Below are positions 25,251-34,660 of a DNA stretch of 64,000 bases, piece by piece. The translations under genes were made by a program, and so were the position numbers. How positions within the stretch are numbered: position 1 is the first letter of the stretch; each line of letters starts with the position of its first letter. The notes under the pieces are model-generated. The model had not been told where the DNA came from. It ran no database searches and was given only the letters and a program-made list of their open reading frames with translations. Origin of the DNA: JAKASV01 sp963754845 (GTDB taxonomy: Bacteria; Babelota; Babeliae; Babelales; Vermiphilaceae); contig CAVWHE010000001.1 of assembly GCA_963754845.1 (NCBI GenBank), positions 310,001 to 374,000 of the forward strand, written 5' to 3'.

Positions 25251-28049
25251 ATGAACAAATCTTTCATTCATCTTGTACTGGCAAGCCTTACGCTGCTTTC
25301 GGGCAGTGTACTGCACGCGGAGGGAGTTGTCAACGCTCAAGGGGCTGGCGTGCGCGAAGAGCGTCACACGCCACAAAAGGCCGAACGTGACCCGCTCCAC
25401 CCACGAGAGGCGCAGCAGGCTAAGGGCCCGGACGGGGTTATCAAAGATCAAGGACCTGGCGAACCGTCGTGTGAGGACCCTCTTTCGCTACCACAGGATG
25501 AACTCGAACCACTGTACTTGCGAGCGGTACAGCAAGGCAGACAACTCGACTGTATTTTGCAGGAGTTGGCCTTCAATGTCGCCAACAATACCGCTCTCGC
25601 CCTAAAAAATCGTTCCGAAGTTATCAAAAACATACGCATGATGCGTGATATCATCGGAGAAATAAAAGAAAAAAACATCATTATCCTCAATGTGCACGTT
25701 GTAGGCGCCCTCATTATGATCACGCGCCGGATCGCCATCGAAATTGACCACGGACTGCGCGGTGGCGTCGCGTGCCTCAGGGGTGTCGATCTTAATGATA
25801 TAGATTTGCCTGATTTTACCGGCTGTGACACAGACCGCCTCGCCACTGGGCTTGCAAAAAACCAAGCGCTCATCGAAGGCCTCGAAAACTCCGTCAACAA
25901 AATCGGCCTTCGTTGGTACAACCATCTGTACCGTTCATTTAAGGGAACGGTCATTGAACCGGCACGCGCGGCAGCAGTACCTGCCATGTGCTTCTCCATC
26001 GTCGTCGCAGCAGGCTTTTGCGTGTGGTACTACTTTGGCGGAGAAAACCCAAAGTGGCTCCGCGATCGCGTTGGCTGGCCTGCTGAAATGTCGCCTTACT
26101 ACATCATGAATGATGCGTCAGTCGAAAACCCGATAGTCCGTCAACGGCTTCAGGACCTTGCCGAGCACCTCATTGTCGAGGCTGAGCAAAGGGGAAGCCT
26201 TTCGCCCGAACAGATAGCAGCTATCGTTAAACAAATAACACGGCTTGCTGTGCAGCGCCCCGTTGGCTGGCTCGGTAAACTCGAACATGAAGTATACTGC
26301 CTCCGCAGCGGTCAGTTTGTTCTGGGCGCCGCCGTTATGTCTGCTGGGCTTGCCATCACGGGTGTGTTTGCAACGCCGGTTGGTGCGTGGTTTTCGCGCA
26401 AGGGACAAGCACTTGATAATTTCCTCATGGGTGGAGCGTACAGTGATCGCCACGTCGGTGACATCATAAATGATACGGGTCTCACCTTCGATGATGTCGT
26501 AGGGCAAGAAGAGGCCAAGAAGTACGGGCGGGAGCTGTGTCTTTATCTTCAACAGCCTGAATTATACGAACGAACTAAATCAAGTCCAAAAACGGGTATT
26601 CTCCTCTACGGTCCGACGCGGTCGGGGAAGTCGTACTTCATCACGGCACTTTTTGGTGAAATTAAAAAGGCGCTTGGTCCTGCCGCCGCCTTTAAGGTTT
26701 GGAAGGTTCCTCTGCAAATGTTGCTCAGGCAAGGCATCCAAGAAATCATCGATATAGCGCGCCGCGATGCCCCGTGCATCATTCTCATCGAGGAGATCGA
26801 CCTTTTAGGCCTCCAGCGCGTTGGCAATGCAGAACGTCTTTCGGAATTTCTTACTGCCATGAGCAGCTGTCTTCAGGATGACGTCATAGACAGGCCTGTT
26901 ATCATCATAGCAACGACAAACAGAATGGAAAACGTCGACCAGGCGCTGTTAACGGATGGACGCTTTGGCAAACACCTTAGCTTTGGCTACCCGAACTTCA
27001 GCGACCGTTGCGAATACATTTCACACGAACTTGAAAGGAACGCATTCAATCTCGAACAGTTCGACGTTGAAAAACTTGCCCGCGAGACCGAGGGGTGTTC
27101 CTTTGAACGACTTGCTCTCTTCATCAAGCACGCATTTTTCATGGCCAAACTTTATGGCACTGACATCACACAAGATGCTTTTGAGCAGAGCATTGATGGC
27201 AACGTCCGCGGTATTTCTTGCAAAGGCGCCGCACTTACCGATGAACAGAAAAAGCTTGTGTGCGCCCACTTGGCCGGCCATACCCTTGCGTGCATGCTCC
27301 TTAATTCACGCATGGTTGTTTCCAAAGTAACCATACGTGACGTTGCCAGCAAGATTGAGGAGGAACACGCATGGCTCCAGCTCGTGCGCAAGGACGAAAG
27401 AGGAATGCCGCGTGAGTCGGTCGAACATGGCAGGGTCTTCATGACACACGGCCACGATACTCCCGGTATAGAAAGCAGAGACGAGCGCATTAAGCAATGC
27501 AAAATCTGCCTTTCCGGATACGCAGCTGAGAGCATCGTCTTGGGCTCGTGCGGTTACGGTTACCACCCCGGCGACAGACAGGAAGCCTTCACCATTGCTC
27601 GCGCTATCGCCAGTGGCGGCCTGGACCTATCTTCAGCACCTAACAACGTGTGCGAGAAATACTATAGTGCAGCGTTTGGCGTTGTCGAGGAATGCGAACG
27701 TGAGGTTGCCAAACTCCTGGCCGAACATCGTCAAGAACTCGATGCAATCATGGATGCCCTCATGACGAAGGATACGCTCGGTGAAGACGAACTACGCGTA
27801 CTTGTCCACGGACAGGATGACAAGGTCAAGCGCCTTGACGCGGGTGGAGTTCTCGCACGACTTCTTGGTGATGACATCACCACGTCGTCACAGGCGGCCG
27901 AAGAACCTGGGGCAACACCGTGCATGGAAGGCACAACAGTCGCCAATCCGGCAGTGATCCCTGCGTCCGAGCACGAGACAACCGATGTCACTCTCGGTGC
28001 TGGTGACAGTACCACTGCGTGGGCCGAGGTGGTGCCGGCAGTAAACTGA
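25251..28049 (+). CDS. FtsH-like membrane AAA+ protein with altered zinc-protease motif
   Basis: FtsH proteins unfold and degrade membrane and soluble proteins. This 932-residue member has a strong ribosome site (AAGGAGG), a signal peptide (1-24), a long helical region, membrane helices near 240-260 and 355-380, and an AAA+ domain: VVGQEEAK, Walker A GPTRSGKS (454-461), Walker B ILIEEID and a Gly-Arg-Phe-Gly (second region of homology) segment. A peptidase M41-like domain follows, but the HEAGH motif reads HLAGH (H673-H677), so the catalytic Glu is lost while both His remain. LSGYAAES and GDRQEAF match the later FtsH helix and the third zinc ligand. It probably unfolds or holds substrates without proteolysis. 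The C-terminal 60 residues are low-complexity. Confidence 0.88.
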   Translation: MNKSFIHLVLASLTLLSGSVLHAEGVVNAQGAGVREERHTPQKAERDPLHPREAQQAKGPDGVIKDQGPGEPSCEDPLSLPQDELEPLYLRAVQQGRQLDCILQELAFNVANNTALALKNRSEVIKNIRMMRDIIGEIKEKNIIILNVHVVGALIMITRRIAIEIDHGLRGGVACLRGVDLNDIDLPDFTGCDTDRLATGLAKNQALIEGLENSVNKIGLRWYNHLYRSFKGTVIEPARAAAVPAMCFSIVVAAGFCVWYYFGGENPKWLRDRVGWPAEMSPYYIMNDASVENPIVRQRLQDLAEHLIVEAEQRGSLSPEQIAAIVKQITRLAVQRPVGWLGKLEHEVYCLRSGQFVLGAAVMSAGLAITGVFATPVGAWFSRKGQALDNFLMGGAYSDRHVGDIINDTGLTFDDVVGQEEAKKYGRELCLYLQQPELYERTKSSPKTGILLYGPTRSGKSYFITALFGEIKKALGPAAAFKVWKVPLQMLLRQGIQEIIDIARRDAPCIILIEEIDLLGLQRVGNAERLSEFLTAMSSCLQDDVIDRPVIIIATTNRMENVDQALLTDGRFGKHLSFGYPNFSDRCEYISHELERNAFNLEQFDVEKLARETEGCSFERLALFIKHAFFMAKLYGTDITQDAFEQSIDGNVRGISCKGAALTDEQKKLVCAHLAGHTLACMLLNSRMVVSKVTIRDVASKIEEEHAWLQLVRKDERGMPRESVEHGRVFMTHGHDTPGIESRDERIKQCKICLSGYAAESIVLGSCGYGYHPGDRQEAFTIARAIASGGLDLSSAPNNVCEKYYSAAFGVVEECEREVAKLLAEHRQELDAIMDALMTKDTLGEDELRVLVHGQDDKVKRLDAGGVLARLLGDDITTSSQAAEEPGATPCMEGTTVANPAVIPASEHETTDVTLGAGDSTTAWAEVVPAVN

Positions 28050-28083
28050 TATCGTCATCGATACGCTTTTACCTGATCCTCAT

Positions 28084-28112
28084 GCGGCATCCCTCCACAA
28101 AAGGGGTGCCGC
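28084..28112. terminator. Hairpin between convergent genes
   Basis: GCGGCATCCCT and AGGGGTGCCGC pair over 11 bp with one G-T pair and a 7-base loop. It lies between the stop of the AAA+ gene (28049) and the stop of rpiB (28122), where a two-way terminator is expected. There is no clear T-run. Confidence 0.5.
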
Positions 28113-28121
28113 CCTTGGGTT

Positions 28122-28577
28122 TCAGGGCTTCGAACAGAATGAATCGATTTCATCGATACGTCGCTGATGCCGTCCGCCAGCAAACGATGCCGAGAGCCAC
28201 GCCTCAACTATAGCGATAGCCTGGCTATGATCGATGTAGTTTGCCGGTAGAATAAGAACGTTTGCATTGTTGTGCTCACGTGCAAAACGTGCGAGCTCTT
28301 CGTTCCACACAAGAGCTCCGTAGATACCGGCAAAGCGATTTACCGCGATAGCCATGCCGATACCCGTCGAGCATATGAGCAAGCCGCGGGATACCCTGCG
28401 TGATTGTACGGCTTCGGCAACGAGCTCGGCATACAGAGGGTAATCGCAGGTGGTTTCTGAAAAACAGCCAACGTCGAACCAGGCAATTGAATCGTGGCCA
28501 AAAGGACCAACATGTAATGTTTGCACAACAGACTTAAGCGTAAAACCGCGATGGTCGGATCCAATGGCGATTTCCAT
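28122..28577 (-). CDS. rpiB: Ribose-5-phosphate isomerase B
   Basis: RpiB interconverts ribose-5-phosphate and ribulose-5-phosphate in the pentose phosphate pathway. From the ATG at 28577 the protein has 151 residues, the usual size; the frame extends upstream to 28664 but that part is not conserved. It has the IAIGSDHRG start, the catalytic Cys69 in ICSTGIGMA (usual CGTGIG) and the HNNANVLILPA segment. With the transketolase gene at 34843 it covers part of the non-oxidative pentose pathway. Confidence 0.95.
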   Translation of the reverse strand: MEIAIGSDHRGFTLKSVVQTLHVGPFGHDSIAWFDVGCFSETTCDYPLYAELVAEAVQSRRVSRGLLICSTGIGMAIAVNRFAGIYGALVWNEELARFAREHNNANVLILPANYIDHSQAIAIVEAWLSASFAGGRHQRRIDEIDSFCSKP

Positions 28578-28826
28578 ATGCGCGCTCTCTCTTTCATCGG
28601 TTTCTCCGGCTCGTAGATCCTCAGGGAACCATCCGGTACACGCAAAAACGTGAGGATTCATCACGTGTTAGTCCTTCCCCTGCCTCGCTATGGGTGTATC
28701 GTGTATGTACATGTCGATTCAAAAACCAGGAACTCGCGCCCTTTTACAAGATGCCCTACTAAGAGTACCTTATGAGGAAAGGCAGTGTCTTGACAAGAAA
28801 ATAGAAAAATTAGAGGCCTTGGTGCT

Positions 28827-30062
28827 ATGAATCGCTGCGTTGTACTCATGGCTTCGCGCTACCTCCTCAGCGATAAAGAGGAAAGAAGCGTTTCGGTTAT
28901 GGTGAGAATTTGTTTTGTGGGGATCCTCATCGGTTCGTGTGCTCTCGCCCTTGTGGTTGCCGTTATGAGCGGCTTTGAAAAAGCGACGCACGAAAAAATG
29001 CGCGGCATCCACGCTGATCTTACCATAAGAAGTTCACACGAGGGCCTTGATATAGAGGCTATCGGCAGGGTACTTGACAAAGAATTTCCCGATGTCGTCG
29101 CTTACAGTCCGCAAAGCACGGGTCAGGCTATGCTTCACGTCGGCGCGGTGCATGATCCGGCAAACATTGTTACCATAAAGGGCATAGACCCCCAACGAGA
29201 AGCCGCCACAAGCGAGCTGGCATCGAAAATTGTAGAACCTCGGTCACCACCAGAAGCTCTTGCCCACGCGGTACATGACAGCCATATTCTCGTGGGAAGT
29301 AGATGCGCATCCGCGTGCAATGTTACCGTCGGCGACAATGTCGACCTCGTGTATATGGTGGACGAGGGGGATGAGGATCGCGGCGTTACCTTCGCGTCGC
29401 GCACAGCGGTCGTCGGCGGAATATTCAAAACTGGCATAGACGATTTTGATTGTGTTCTCATTTTTTGTTCTGAAGCCTTTTTTAGTCAGATGTTCCCCGA
29501 CGAGGCTCCCAAGGCTCTCAACCTTAAAGTGAAGGCAGGGTCAGTTGAGCGAGACCTTGTGAGCAGCTTAAAAAAGCGCTTTGGTCTTGAAGTTTATTCG
29601 TGGAAAGATCTCTATCCGGCCCTTGTTGCCGCCTTGAGGCTCGAAAAATACGTCATGTTCTTCATTCTGGCGCTCATTGTGCTCGTCGCCTCAATGAACA
29701 TGGTGTCGCTTCTCTTCATGTACATGCACCACAAACGTGCCGATATCGCTGTCCTGAAAGCCACTGGCATGGGTAGCCGTGATATAGCCACAATTTTTTT
29801 CTTCGTAGGCATGGCACTATCGCTGACGGGGACACTTCTTGGCTTAGCCATCGCTTGGCTCATCGGTATTATCCTTAAGCACTACCCGATCATCAAACTC
29901 CCCGACGCTTATTACGTTACATGCCTTCCTGTTGAACTTGAGCTTGGCAACTTTGTTCTCATATTTTGCACGGTTATGTTCATGGGTGTCATCGCAACGT
30001 GGCTCCCAACGCGAAGAATTAGCGATATCGACATCACCCCCACGCTCCGCTTTGAGGTTTGA
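28827..30062 (+). CDS. lolE: LolC/LolE-family lipoprotein-releasing permease
   Basis: LolC/E proteins work with the ATPase LolD to release lipoproteins from the inner membrane for transfer to LolA. The 411-residue protein has the MacB-like order: one helix near residues 27-50, a periplasmic domain (about 55-270) and three C-terminal helices (about 277-300, 325-350, 375-395). SRYLLS near the start and the KATGMGSRDI loop are typical. Only one permease and no lolD are here, so LolC versus LolE cannot be decided. The pal-like lipoprotein at 16593 is a likely client. Confidence 0.88.
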   Translation: MNRCVVLMASRYLLSDKEERSVSVMVRICFVGILIGSCALALVVAVMSGFEKATHEKMRGIHADLTIRSSHEGLDIEAIGRVLDKEFPDVVAYSPQSTGQAMLHVGAVHDPANIVTIKGIDPQREAATSELASKIVEPRSPPEALAHAVHDSHILVGSRCASACNVTVGDNVDLVYMVDEGDEDRGVTFASRTAVVGGIFKTGIDDFDCVLIFCSEAFFSQMFPDEAPKALNLKVKAGSVERDLVSSLKKRFGLEVYSWKDLYPALVAALRLEKYVMFFILALIVLVASMNMVSLLFMYMHHKRADIAVLKATGMGSRDIATIFFFVGMALSLTGTLLGLAIAWLIGIILKHYPIIKLPDAYYVTCLPVELELGNFVLIFCTVMFMGVIATWLPTRRISDIDITPTLRFEV

Positions 30063-30074
30063 TTTTTCCCGGCT

Positions 30075-32105
30075 TTACTTTTTTTGAGAGTCGCCGGGAG
30101 TTGGACACAAACGTTCAGCGACCGGGCTTGATGGTGCGGCGCGCTCGAAAAAACGAAGGTGACGCATGAGAGTCTGCTGAAGAGATGCGGGCAAAAAGTA
30201 AAACTCGCGGACAAGAGGGCTCTCGGAGGGTATGTCAATGGTGCGCCGATTCTCGCGAGCGTAGGCGGCTGCCCAGAAGAGCATGGCCTGCGCCGCCGTT
30301 GTGCCACATTGCTTCCGCGTCGGCAGCCCGTGGGCGATGAGCGTATAGAGTTCCGAAAGTTCGCGTAGATCGGCTTTGTCGTACACCCTGTACATATCGT
30401 TGACAATGTCCCACACAAGTACTACGAGTTGACCATTGTAAATACATGTCGCAATCACGTGGCTATCGTCGGGACTAAAATTTGCCGCAATGATGGCACA
30501 ACCTGGAATCCTGAAGGCGTGCAAAATTTTTCCGGAACGAAGATCGGCAACCTCGAGCCCTCCCGTTGGAAGAGCCAAGAGCAAGCGTTTGCCGTCACTA
30601 TTCCACGCCACGTCTGCATAAGGCCGCTCGTCGTCAGCGACGATGGTTTGTACAACGGAACCTCCGCGCCCCCACACAACCGCGACGGTAGATCCTGCCA
30701 CGACCGCAAGTGTCTCTTCATCACAATTCCAGCGGATCACTGAAATCGGCCGGCCAATCTTAATGGTGTCAACACAGCGAGTAAGGGTGGCCTCGTAAAC
30801 CATAACGTTCCCGTCGTACGTACCAAGGGCTATATACGCCCCTGTACAGCTATACGCAGCAGCCGTAACTTTCTCGCCTACCGCTAGGATCCTCGTTGCA
30901 CCATCAAGAAGACTGATGGTACATATCTCACCTGTGGCACACGTGCCCACGACGGATGAACCATCGGAACTCATACTGATCGTCGGTTCAAGGTTGGCGA
31001 AAGATGTCTTTGGTAAACCGCGGCAAAGTACGTGGCGCTGGTACACGAGTGGGTTTTCAAGCTTGAAGTGCCTGCTCAGCATGAACGTACCTGCTGCATT
31101 GCGAGTGAAGACAAAAATTTTGTCGATGCCGAGAGCTCCGTCACCAAAAGCAAGAAGAACGCATCCATCGCAGCTGAGCTGGTATGAGGCGATGTGGTGA
31201 TAAAGGAAGCCATCCCGCACAGCATCGGCAATGTGTTTCTGAACGTCGAAGTTTTCGTATTTTAGCTTGACGCGTGAATGGATGGTTGAGCGCATGATTG
31301 GCTCATTGACTCTTTCGGGAAGATTATAATCACACTGGATACAAAGAACGTTGCCATCAAGGGGTGAGTGTAGTAAGACGGCATCTAAACGATCGTTGGC
31401 CGCAACCGAAAGACGGAGCATATGATGTGCGCGACCTCGCGCAAGCGAGAGAGACTTTGCCAGAGGGACCGTGTTCGACTCAAGAATTTTACGCGCGAAA
31501 CATTGGGCTCCAGCGAGCCCGAGCCCACGCAGAAGCGTTCCACAACGTGCGCTGCTGTCGGCAAGTCCCATAAAGCCATCATAATGTGCTATTCGACGGG
31601 CGCAGCTCGTACACGCCAAACTCGCAACACGATCATGCCCGTAGCCACTAGCAATTCTTGCGATGAGGCGCACTTCGGAATCCGAGTATTTATCGAGCAC
31701 CGACAAAATTTTTTCAGGCGAAGTCTCGCAAAAAACTCCGTCGACAAGACGGCGGTATTCCCGCTCCTCGGCCTCGCGATATTCGCGTTCATTATCATCA
31801 TCATCCATCCGGCCCTGGCAAGTTGCCGGAGATGCAACGCGTGGAGTGGACGGCGATAATGATCGCGATAACGTCGGTGACAGCTGCCCCGAGGACATCG
31901 ACGGCGACGTCCTTGAAGCTCCCGGAGACAACGTCGGAGACAGTGACCCCGTGGCAGCAGGCGATGGCGCTCTTGGCGCGCACCGACCCCAGCCACGTCG
32001 TTCGTCCATAGCGCTGACTCTAGCGGACGACGCAACAATCGCAACCACCATCAAGAATCCCAAGGGCCTTATGGCAACGTCCCTTCGCGGCAAACACCAG
32101 CACAT
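30075..32105 (-). CDS. Secreted WD40 beta-propeller protein
   Basis: I chose the ATG at 32105 (676 residues) because GGGGGT lies 8 bases upstream; the frame is open to 32186. A signal peptide (ending Val-Ser-Ala near residue 32) is followed by a Ser/Pro-rich linker (about 45-95) with repeated SP(T/S)LS motifs, an acidic Glu/Arg-rich helix, a helical region and a WD40-type propeller over roughly residues 330-590. Several blades end in the usual W- or V-containing pattern (VAWNSDGKRLL, NFSPDDSHVIAT). The C-terminus is helical. Such exported propellers usually bind proteins. The function is unknown. It is convergent with lolE. Confidence 0.8.
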   Translation of the reverse strand: MCWCLPRRDVAIRPLGFLMVVAIVASSARVSAMDERRGWGRCAPRAPSPAATGSLSPTLSPGASRTSPSMSSGQLSPTLSRSLSPSTPRVASPATCQGRMDDDDNEREYREAEEREYRRLVDGVFCETSPEKILSVLDKYSDSEVRLIARIASGYGHDRVASLACTSCARRIAHYDGFMGLADSSARCGTLLRGLGLAGAQCFARKILESNTVPLAKSLSLARGRAHHMLRLSVAANDRLDAVLLHSPLDGNVLCIQCDYNLPERVNEPIMRSTIHSRVKLKYENFDVQKHIADAVRDGFLYHHIASYQLSCDGCVLLAFGDGALGIDKIFVFTRNAAGTFMLSRHFKLENPLVYQRHVLCRGLPKTSFANLEPTISMSSDGSSVVGTCATGEICTISLLDGATRILAVGEKVTAAAYSCTGAYIALGTYDGNVMVYEATLTRCVDTIKIGRPISVIRWNCDEETLAVVAGSTVAVVWGRGGSVVQTIVADDERPYADVAWNSDGKRLLLALPTGGLEVADLRSGKILHAFRIPGCAIIAANFSPDDSHVIATCIYNGQLVVLVWDIVNDMYRVYDKADLRELSELYTLIAHGLPTRKQCGTTAAQAMLFWAAAYARENRRTIDIPSESPLVREFYFLPASLQQTLMRHLRFFERAAPSSPVAERLCPTPGDSQKK

Positions 32106-32383
32106 ATCCGGCACCCCCGAAAAAAGCGACAAGACTCCAACGTCACAGCCGCTCCTCATAATAGTACAATGTGCACGTGAGTTCAAATGAGTTTCGGATG
32201 GCTAATGCTCCAGGGAAATTGCATCAAAAATTACGTATTCAACAACAACTACCTTAAGAATTTTCGGTCTACAGCAGCCCTTGCACGTTTGTTCTCGATG
32301 CTAAAATTGATTTCTGTTAGTAATAAGAGCGAAGCTATAGCTTTTTTACAGAAAGTTTCTTCATCACAAACGCAACCCCGCAT

Positions 32384-33013
32384 TTATTCTGGGGATACTA
32401 TTTCCCGCATTTTGATCTTAATCCGAGGACCTCGTGCATCAGAAAGGACAAGAAGGACTCCATGAGGATACTCGCTCTTTATGGTGATCTCCCCGATGTC
32501 TCTGAGGTCATGAGCGCCAACGTTGGCGACAAACGAAGGCAGCAATGGATAAGACTCAACGTTAATCCCTTCTCCCGTGGGTGTTACAGGTATAACATAG
32601 ATCCATAAGTCGTCATCAGCAGGAAGCTTCATGGTGCCGTATGGACTATAGAGGTCAAAGGCTCTACTGTTAGAAAGCATCCCGGCCTGCATGTCCTGGT
32701 TGAGAAACAGCCGTGCAACCTCTTGCCGATCGGATTGCTTATACGCAAAAACCCAGACCATCGACGGGAAAGTATTTGTTACGTTCACGGTGATATCTTT
32801 GACAACTGCCATGTGCTCAGCAATCGCGTCAAGGAGTTCTTGTGGAACCATGGGGTGAGTCTCCGTTGCCATGCCGGCCTGATCCCATCGTGATAAGCCA
32901 TGCAATGCGTGCCCCCACTTTGAAATTTGCTGGCCGGTTCGCTGATGACCTCCGGCAGCACACAAAGACATGACGACGCCAAAACACATCACAGAAACTA
33001 CCAAAGAAAACAT
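32384..33013 (-). CDS. Secreted protein of unknown function
   Basis: From the ATG at 33013, with GAGGTG 8 bases upstream, the protein has 209 residues. It has a signal peptide (cleavage near Cys-Ala-Ala) and an N-terminal region rich in His, Gln and Gly, then a compact domain with mixed helices and strands and no recognised motif. A good promoter lies upstream at 33163-33192, leaving a leader of about 140 bases. The longer frame to 33043 is unlikely. Confidence 0.72.
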   Translation of the reverse strand: MFSLVVSVMCFGVVMSLCAAGGHQRTGQQISKWGHALHGLSRWDQAGMATETHPMVPQELLDAIAEHMAVVKDITVNVTNTFPSMVWVFAYKQSDRQEVARLFLNQDMQAGMLSNSRAFDLYSPYGTMKLPADDDLWIYVIPVTPTGEGINVESYPLLPSFVANVGAHDLRDIGEITIKSEYPHGVLLVLSDARGPRIKIKMREIVSPE

Positions 33014-33540
33014 AGTCTTCACCTCAACACCCCCTTTAAACACTCATAGCAACAAAACAACACCAAGCTCTCGACTTAAACGCCCTACGAAACATGGCCG
33101 CGATGCGACGAAAAACGACGAGGCCAATGTTAATAAAAGAACAGGCGCGGCCGCATGCGATTATTCTACAAAATTAATTTCAAGACTGTCAATAATTTTT
33201 ATAAAAAAATAAAAATTATGATTAATATTACGCGAACCCGATAGTCCTCAACCTCAGGCGACCGTACGCGGCCCACTGAAAATTCTTTCTAGGACTTGAT
33301 TTTCAAACAAAATGGGTGTCTAATTTTATGATCCAAAGAGATCTAACCTAAAACTAATGACACCCGCGATGGTAATGGCAGAGGTTTCCCGTAATGCAAG
33401 AGCTTTCAGATACATCGACGCACTTATGGGATTGTGTGCAAGTCACACGTCAAAAACAGGAAACGCGTAAACGATGCCTTCGACAGCTGCACGGGTTTGC
33501 AACGAGATGAAAATGCGTAAACACAGAGGGCTTTCTATAG
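33014..33540. other. AT-rich intergenic region
   Basis: These 527 bases between the divergent genes at 33013 and 33541 hold the minus-strand promoter at 33163-33192 and a 7-bp inverted repeat, GGGTGTC...GACACCC, at 33314-33365. I see no coding frame with a ribosome site. Confidence 0.6.
33163..33192 (-). promoter_or_regulatory. Probable promoter of the secreted-protein gene at 32384
   Basis: On the minus strand a perfect TTGACA is separated by 18 bases from TAGAAT within an AT-rich stretch. Transcription would begin near 33156. Confidence 0.55.
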
Positions 33541-34056
33541 ATGTCAACACCATACGGCGCGCAGCAGGACGAGTTTTTTATGAACGAGGCACTCAAACAA
33601 GCGCGACGCGCCGCGCGCACCAATGAGGTTCCCGTCGGCGCCATCGTAGTCGATGAAAACTGCACAATCATCGCACGCGGTTACAATCAAACTGAACGAC
33701 GGAGAACCCAAGCGGCACACGCGGAAATCATTGCCCTCACAAAAGCGGGCAAAGTTCGTGACGATTGGCGTCTCAACACGTGCTGGCTCTACGTAACTCT
33801 TGAACCGTGCGCAACATGCATGGCGCTTATCCGCATGAGTCGATGCGCAGGCGTCGTCTATGGAGCATCGTCGCCACTTTTTGGTTACAAAGGAGTTGAC
33901 AACGCATCGCCTTTTCAGTTATACAAAGAAAACGTCGTTGAAGTCGTCGCTGGCCTGTGCCACGAAACGTGCGCCGACATGCTGAGAAGTTTTTTTAGGG
34001 CCCAACGCTTAAAAAGAGAGAAGAGCTGTGAAAAAAAATATAGGCAGCGTTCGTGA
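33541..34056 (+). CDS. tadA: tRNA-specific adenosine deaminase TadA
   Basis: TadA converts A34 of tRNA(Arg)ACG to inosine. The 171-residue protein has the zinc deaminase motifs HAE (H60, catalytic E62) and PCATC (C90, C93), and the family pattern NEVPVGAIVV. The C-terminal 20 residues are basic. The following dksA-like frame starts inside its 3' end (28-base overlap from a GTG). Guanine deaminase is less likely given the sequence around PCATCM. Confidence 0.94.
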   Translation: MSTPYGAQQDEFFMNEALKQARRAARTNEVPVGAIVVDENCTIIARGYNQTERRRTQAAHAEIIALTKAGKVRDDWRLNTCWLYVTLEPCATCMALIRMSRCAGVVYGASSPLFGYKGVDNASPFQLYKENVVEVVAGLCHETCADMLRSFFRAQRLKREKSCEKKYRQRS

Positions 34057-34399
34057 TTTTGCTACAATGAAATATGAGCTCGTAAGCCGGAAGCAGGAAC
34101 TAGAGGAGGAGTTGGTGCGCCTTTACAAGGAAAAGTTTGCCGACGAGGTACAGGACTCCGGTGACCAGGCGCTCACGGCCACCCTGGAACTCATGAGTAG
34201 CTCGCTGCAGGACTCGCGCGTCGACGAGTACAATCGTATCCTTCGCGCCCTTAAGATGATAACAGATGGTTCCTACGGCGTGTGCATCGACTGCGGAGAG
34301 CCGATATCGGAGAAGCGGCTGCGGTCGTATCCGGACGCAACACGCTGTATCGCTTGCCAGGAGGCTTACGAGGAGGAGGGGACTGAAGCGCTTTCTTGA
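34028..34399 (+). CDS. DksA/TraR-family zinc-finger protein
   Basis: DksA-type proteins enter the RNA polymerase secondary channel and alter transcription, often with ppGpp. The 123-residue protein has a helical coiled-coil part (about 15-85), including the LxxALxxIxxGxYGxC pattern, and a four-Cys zinc finger (CIDCGE ... RCIAC). The start is uncertain: a GTG at 34028 overlaps tadA; an ATG at 34070 is the alternative. The coiled-coil tip lacks the exact DxxDxA pattern of DksA that I would expect, so I call the family only. Confidence 0.88.
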   Translation: MKKNIGSVRDFATMKYELVSRKQELEEELVRLYKEKFADEVQDSGDQALTATLELMSSSLQDSRVDEYNRILRALKMITDGSYGVCIDCGEPISEKRLRSYPDATRCIACQEAYEEEGTEALS

Positions 34400-34411
34400 A
34401 TAATGTAGTGC

Positions 34412-34486
34412 GCCGGTGTAGCTCAGGGGCAGAGCAATTGATTCGTAATCAATAGGCCGTCGGTTCAAATCCGACCACCGGCTCCA
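34412..34486 (+). tRNA. tRNA-Thr (CGT)
   Basis: A full cloverleaf can be drawn: acceptor GCCGGTG/CACCGGC (7 bp), D-stem GCTC/GAGC, anticodon stem ATTGA/TCAAT with loop TTCGTAA and anticodon CGT, and T-stem GTCGG/CCGAC with loop TTCAAAT. CCA is encoded. It reads the Thr codon ACG. Confidence 0.95.
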
Positions 34487-34660
34487 CGTCTCTCTTGGCT
34501 TTTTTCCATCGTCAAACGCTGGTGTAGTTTTTGCGTCTGCGCCGCCTTTTTTATCTTTGTTGACCGCAATTTTATATACGATTGCACCGCAACCTTTGAG
34601 AGTGCTACAATGACAGAGAGAAGGTGTAGGTCGTCGTGTATTATGTAAGCGAGGGTTCCT

